A stretch of 35,656 bases of DNA from Promethearchaeota archaeon (GTDB lineage Archaea > Asgardarchaeota > Lokiarchaeia > Sigyniarchaeales > SOKP01): NCBI GenBank assembly GCA_016926735.1, contig JAFGOA010000106.1:1-35656 (forward strand). The letters are read 5' to 3'. The notes beneath the pieces were generated by a model. That model searched no databases, was not told the DNA's origin, and worked only from the letters and a program-made list of their open reading frames with translations. A program made the translations under genes and the position numbers. The stretch's first letter is position 1. Each line of letters starts with the position of its first letter. This document shows positions 34,575-35,656 of the stretch, one piece after another.

Positions 34575-34590
34575 CCCCCACCCCCCAACC
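34575..34590. repeat. C-rich tract (G-rich on the minus strand)
   Basis: CCCCCACCCCCCAACC stands just after the glycosylase gene in otherwise AT-rich DNA. The minus strand carries runs of 6, 5 and 2 G and might form a G-quadruplex-like structure. Confidence 0.5.
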
Positions 34591-34592
34591 GC

Positions 34593-34625
34593 ATATGATT
34601 AAAATCGTTTTTTTTTGAATCATAT
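34593..34625 (+). terminator. Inverted repeat with T-rich loop, possible terminator
   Basis: ATATGATT (34593-34600) pairs with AATCATAT (34618-34625) around a loop that includes nine T, and is followed by another T-rich run after 34626. It lies 30 bases after the glycosylase stop and probably ends its transcript. Confidence 0.4.
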
Positions 34626-34731
34626 AATTTATTTTTTTAATCAGAAAATTTATAATTTCAACATTAATGCAAAAGGAATATAAATCTTTATTTGATTCTA
34701 TCATTAATTAAAATTTATATCTTGAATAATT

Positions 34732-35598
34732 ATGACATATCAAAAATACAAGAAAATATTAATCCCTTATATAATAATACTTAGCTCAATATTACTTTTA
34801 TCAGTTTTATCTCAAGATGTATTTAACGAATATTCTAGAGGATTCTCAAAAGTAATTCCCCTTCCTACGCAAGGAACTCAAACTTTATGGATTATCTCAT
34901 TCTCTATAATTAGTGGTATTATAGGTGCTTATATTGGAGGATATGCTATAGGTCCAGTTTTTCTTTTTTTACATAAGAAAATCATTGGTCGTAAGATGAT
35001 ATATGGGTTTCAAAATAAAGAACAGAGTGATCAATTTAAAGGCTATTATATAAAAGCTCTATTTCCCGCTTTATTAGCTGTACATTTTTGTTTATTATTC
35101 AGTGCTAATGTTGATATACAAGAATTAGTTGTATACCACGAAAATAGCTCGGCTGTTACTCAAATGATGACTTTTTCTGTTTTATTGCCTATATTTTTAG
35201 GGATTGGATTAGGAATTTTTGCTCCTACATGGTTCCTGCTCGATGGATCTATTATTTATACAAATAAAAAAAAAGTTGAAAAATTATCTGATCCTATTGA
35301 AATCAGAAGTGTTGGTGGTTGGTATATATATCTTTTAAAAGGTTATGCCGGAATTTCGGTTTTTATCACGTATTATGATTTCTTCTCTCGATTGATAACT
35401 GAAGTAGATATAAATGCTAGTTCTTTAATGCTAATCCTATTATGGCCAATAATGCCTTTGTTTCTTGCTTACTTAATGATATCCGTTATTATCATTTTAG
35501 ATAAAACATTTGATAAACGAAGAAAATATATCAGAAAATGGGCAAATAAATTTGGGATAACCGAACCTTTAGATTTTGATTTAGACCGTGAAAAATAG
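34732..35598 (+). CDS. Polytopic membrane protein, about six TM helices
   Basis: Unrecognised membrane protein of 288 residues. Hydrophobic segments lie near 9-28, 50-78 (a Gly-rich GIIGAYIGGYAIGP helix), 110-126, 145-168, 205-222 and 230-256, with a basic C-terminal tail rich in Arg/Lys and a final acidic patch. The GxxxG-like pattern in the second helix suggests tight helix packing, but no transport, enzyme or signalling motif is evident. A TATA-like AATTTATAT lies about 20 bases upstream of the ATG, so the transcript is probably leaderless or nearly so. It is independent of the broken glycosylase gene. Function unknown. Confidence 0.7.
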   Translation: MTYQKYKKILIPYIIILSSILLLSVLSQDVFNEYSRGFSKVIPLPTQGTQTLWIISFSIISGIIGAYIGGYAIGPVFLFLHKKIIGRKMIYGFQNKEQSDQFKGYYIKALFPALLAVHFCLLFSANVDIQELVVYHENSSAVTQMMTFSVLLPIFLGIGLGIFAPTWFLLDGSIIYTNKKKVEKLSDPIEIRSVGGWYIYLLKGYAGISVFITYYDFFSRLITEVDINASSLMLILLWPIMPLFLAYLMISVIIILDKTFDKRRKYIRKWANKFGITEPLDFDLDREK

Positions 35599-35656
35599 TA
35601 AGAAAAAATTTGGAAAATCTTGGACATTTTATTTATTTTTTTAAAAGAAATTCCAT

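Noticed and set aside
1-35656. CRISPR arrays, tRNA/rRNA genes, transposases or integrase/att sites
   Set aside because: No regularly spaced repeats, no GC-rich cloverleaf-like segments in the gaps, and no transposase or integrase motifs were found on either strand.

Overview
The window is about 35.7 kb of very AT-rich DNA with long A and T tracts, archaeal-style TATA elements and several well-supported TTG or GTG starts. The gene content points to an Asgard archaeon, probably of the Lokiarchaeia/Helarchaeia kind. The signs are longin-like domains fused to membrane helices or standing alone, an RWD/UBC-like (E2-fold) module, alpha/alpha-toroid (prenyltransferase-like) repeat proteins, a very large coiled-coil membrane protein and a Hef-type helicase. 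This placement is inference from gene content; no rRNA or tRNA gene is visible.

Left part (1-12,030): a Hef/FANCM-like helicase without a recognisable XPF nuclease domain; a small Cys-rich membrane protein; a 1475-residue toroid/coiled-coil/winged-helix protein with a C-terminal membrane hairpin; a class I/II aminotransferase; an exported C13-like cysteine peptidase whose caspase fold is interrupted by a probable jelly-roll domain; and a LeuA-family acyltransferase behind a palindromic operator-like cluster.

Middle part (12,340-22,150): an iron-type alcohol dehydrogenase, a compact RNA-ligase-like nucleotidyltransferase, a SAM methyltransferase next to a SIR2-TPR protein (candidate NADase defence protein), an 8-TM protein with a 19-bp direct-repeat array upstream, and a leftward operon of CCG-domain Fe-S protein, 6-phosphogluconate dehydrogenase, gluconokinase and a winged-helix regulator. 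The operon encodes gluconate to 6-phosphogluconate to ribulose 5-phosphate, a route uncommon in archaea.

Right part (22,360-33,480) is the most unusual. A leftward two-gene unit encodes an E2/RWD-like protein fused to a catalytically degenerate ABC ATPase, followed by a longin-domain protein with membrane helices. Divergent from it are a soluble longin-like protein and a polytopic membrane protein. Converging on these is a four-gene ABC-2 exporter operon: two paralogous permeases, a canonical ABC ATPase, and a 1024-residue protein that joins a predicted extracellular toroid of about 11 repeats, a transmembrane helix and a second intact ABC ATPase. I propose that these genes form a membrane system in which an extracellular sensor or receptor domain is coupled covalently to the ATPase. 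This is a hypothesis from architecture and proximity.

The right end holds an AlkD-like HEAT-repeat DNA glycosylase gene split by a frameshift at a T9 tract, a C-rich tract, and a multi-TM protein. The toroid-ABC gene also has its N-terminal signal anchor in an open frame lacking a normal start, next to an A11 tract, so homopolymer indels (real or from assembly) may affect at least two genes here.
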